Shown here in pieces: positions 63,751 to 64,000 of a stretch of 64,000 bases of DNA. The notes under the pieces were generated by a model. The model saw nothing but the letters and a program-made list of their open reading frames with translations. It searched no databases and had not been told where the DNA came from. The stretch is from Leptolyngbya sp. SIOISBB. Lineage in GTDB: Bacteria; Cyanobacteriota; Cyanobacteriia; Phormidesmidales; Phormidesmidaceae. The translations under genes and the position numbers were made by a program. The stretch covers positions 930,001 to 994,000 of the forward strand of contig JAAHII010000001.1 of NCBI GenBank assembly GCA_010671905.1, written 5' to 3'. Position 1 is the first letter of the stretch. Each line of letters begins with the position of its first letter.

Positions 63751-64000
63751 TTACGGGTCGCTGGTGATACTGCCTTCGAGGGTCGCTGCCACTACATAAT
63801 GATTTGGATCCTGACGCAGGCCAGCCAGCAATTTTTGGGCTTCTAGATGGCCAGATAGGCTGAGGGTAGTTGCCGATCGCCAGCGATCGCGCCAGCTTTC
63901 CGACGAGGCTAGTGGGGTGAGTATTTCGAGGGCGGCGGTTTCAAAAGGTCCATTCATTAAAGGGGCCAGCGCTAAAATGGCCGTCTCCTTGACCGTTTGG
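63751..64000 (-). CDS. HEAT-repeat protein (PBS lyase-like), partial at window edge
   Basis: The C-terminal 83 or so residues of a protein whose start lies beyond the window. Helical pairs of the HEAT/PBS-lyase type are visible ('VKETAILALAPLMNG', 'RDRWRSATTLSLSGHLEAQK', 'LLAGLRQDPNHYVVAATLEG'). The frame is open to the window end. Next to the cpe operon, a bilin lyase or lyase chaperone of the CpeY/CpeZ/CpeF group is a reasonable guess, but the fragment alone does not say which. Confidence 0.65.
   Translation of the reverse strand, partial: QTVKETAILALAPLMNGPFETAALEILTPLASSESWRDRWRSATTLSLSGHLEAQKLLAGLRQDPNHYVVAATLEGSITSDP

Noticed and set aside
1-64000. tRNA, rRNA, riboswitches, prophage or integron
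   Set aside because: I looked through the intergenic stretches by eye and found no cloverleaf, rRNA segment, recognised riboswitch core, phage structural gene or integrase. A covariance-model search would be needed to exclude small RNAs.

Overview
The window is cyanobacterial chromosome. HIP1 octamers (GCGATCGC) are scattered throughout. There is an iron-uptake type SLH/OprB porin, a TPR/WD40/pentapeptide-rich gene set, and at the right end a phycoerythrin rod-linker operon. Together these point to a phycoerythrin-containing, probably filamentous, cyanobacterium of the Leptolyngbya/Nodosilinea/Halomicronema kind. The genus is inferred from gene content only.

Left part (1-13 kb): housekeeping genes. 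These are an M48 protease, a PRC-barrel protein, a low-GC pentapeptide gene with an upstream nonsense codon, a TPR protein, an 8-oxoguanine deaminase divergent from a TetR regulator with a DUF4336 protein, short-form hisG, and an ABC exporter broken by one extra C. Middle (13-30 kb): a GH9 glycosidase, a family 2 glycosyltransferase, bioD overlapping a Ser/Thr kinase gene, a duplicated-domain lipoprotein, two tandem GTPases, an iron-uptake porin, an Asp-rich secreted protein and a PQQ-type sugar dehydrogenase.

Accessory part (30-41 kb): Uma2 nuclease, polA, a HigBA-type toxin-antitoxin pair, an alpha/beta hydrolase, a diverged remnant of the polA 3' end that is itself interrupted by a 105-bp terminal-inverted-repeat element, and a large STAND (NB-ARC) ATPase with 15 WD40 repeats. 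The STAND gene is flanked by two paralogous small membrane-protein genes. The 105-bp element occurs four times in the window.

41-56 kb: mixed conserved genes (DHFR-like protein, VOC protein, FetB-like permease, ABC1 kinase, AEC transporter) and a seven-PAS histidine kinase. Then come a 45-bp perfect palindrome and a complete ISAs1-type insertion sequence with a 9-bp target duplication.

Right end (57.9-64 kb, minus strand): cpeC-cpeD-cpeE-cpeS-cpeT-cpeR followed by a cpcL-like linker. This unit makes phycoerythrin rod linkers, bilin lyases and the regulator. Strong hairpins sit at the C/D, D/E and E/S junctions, which fits graded expression. The membrane anchor of the CpcL-like linker lies in the +1 frame, one base after its stop codon. 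A HEAT-repeat protein runs off the right edge.

Caution: six genes (ABC transporter, STAND, ABC1 kinase, IS transposase, cpeT and probably cpcL) are broken only by extra bases in homopolymer runs. This looks like systematic sequencing overcalling, although true pseudogenes or recoding cannot be excluded from sequence alone.
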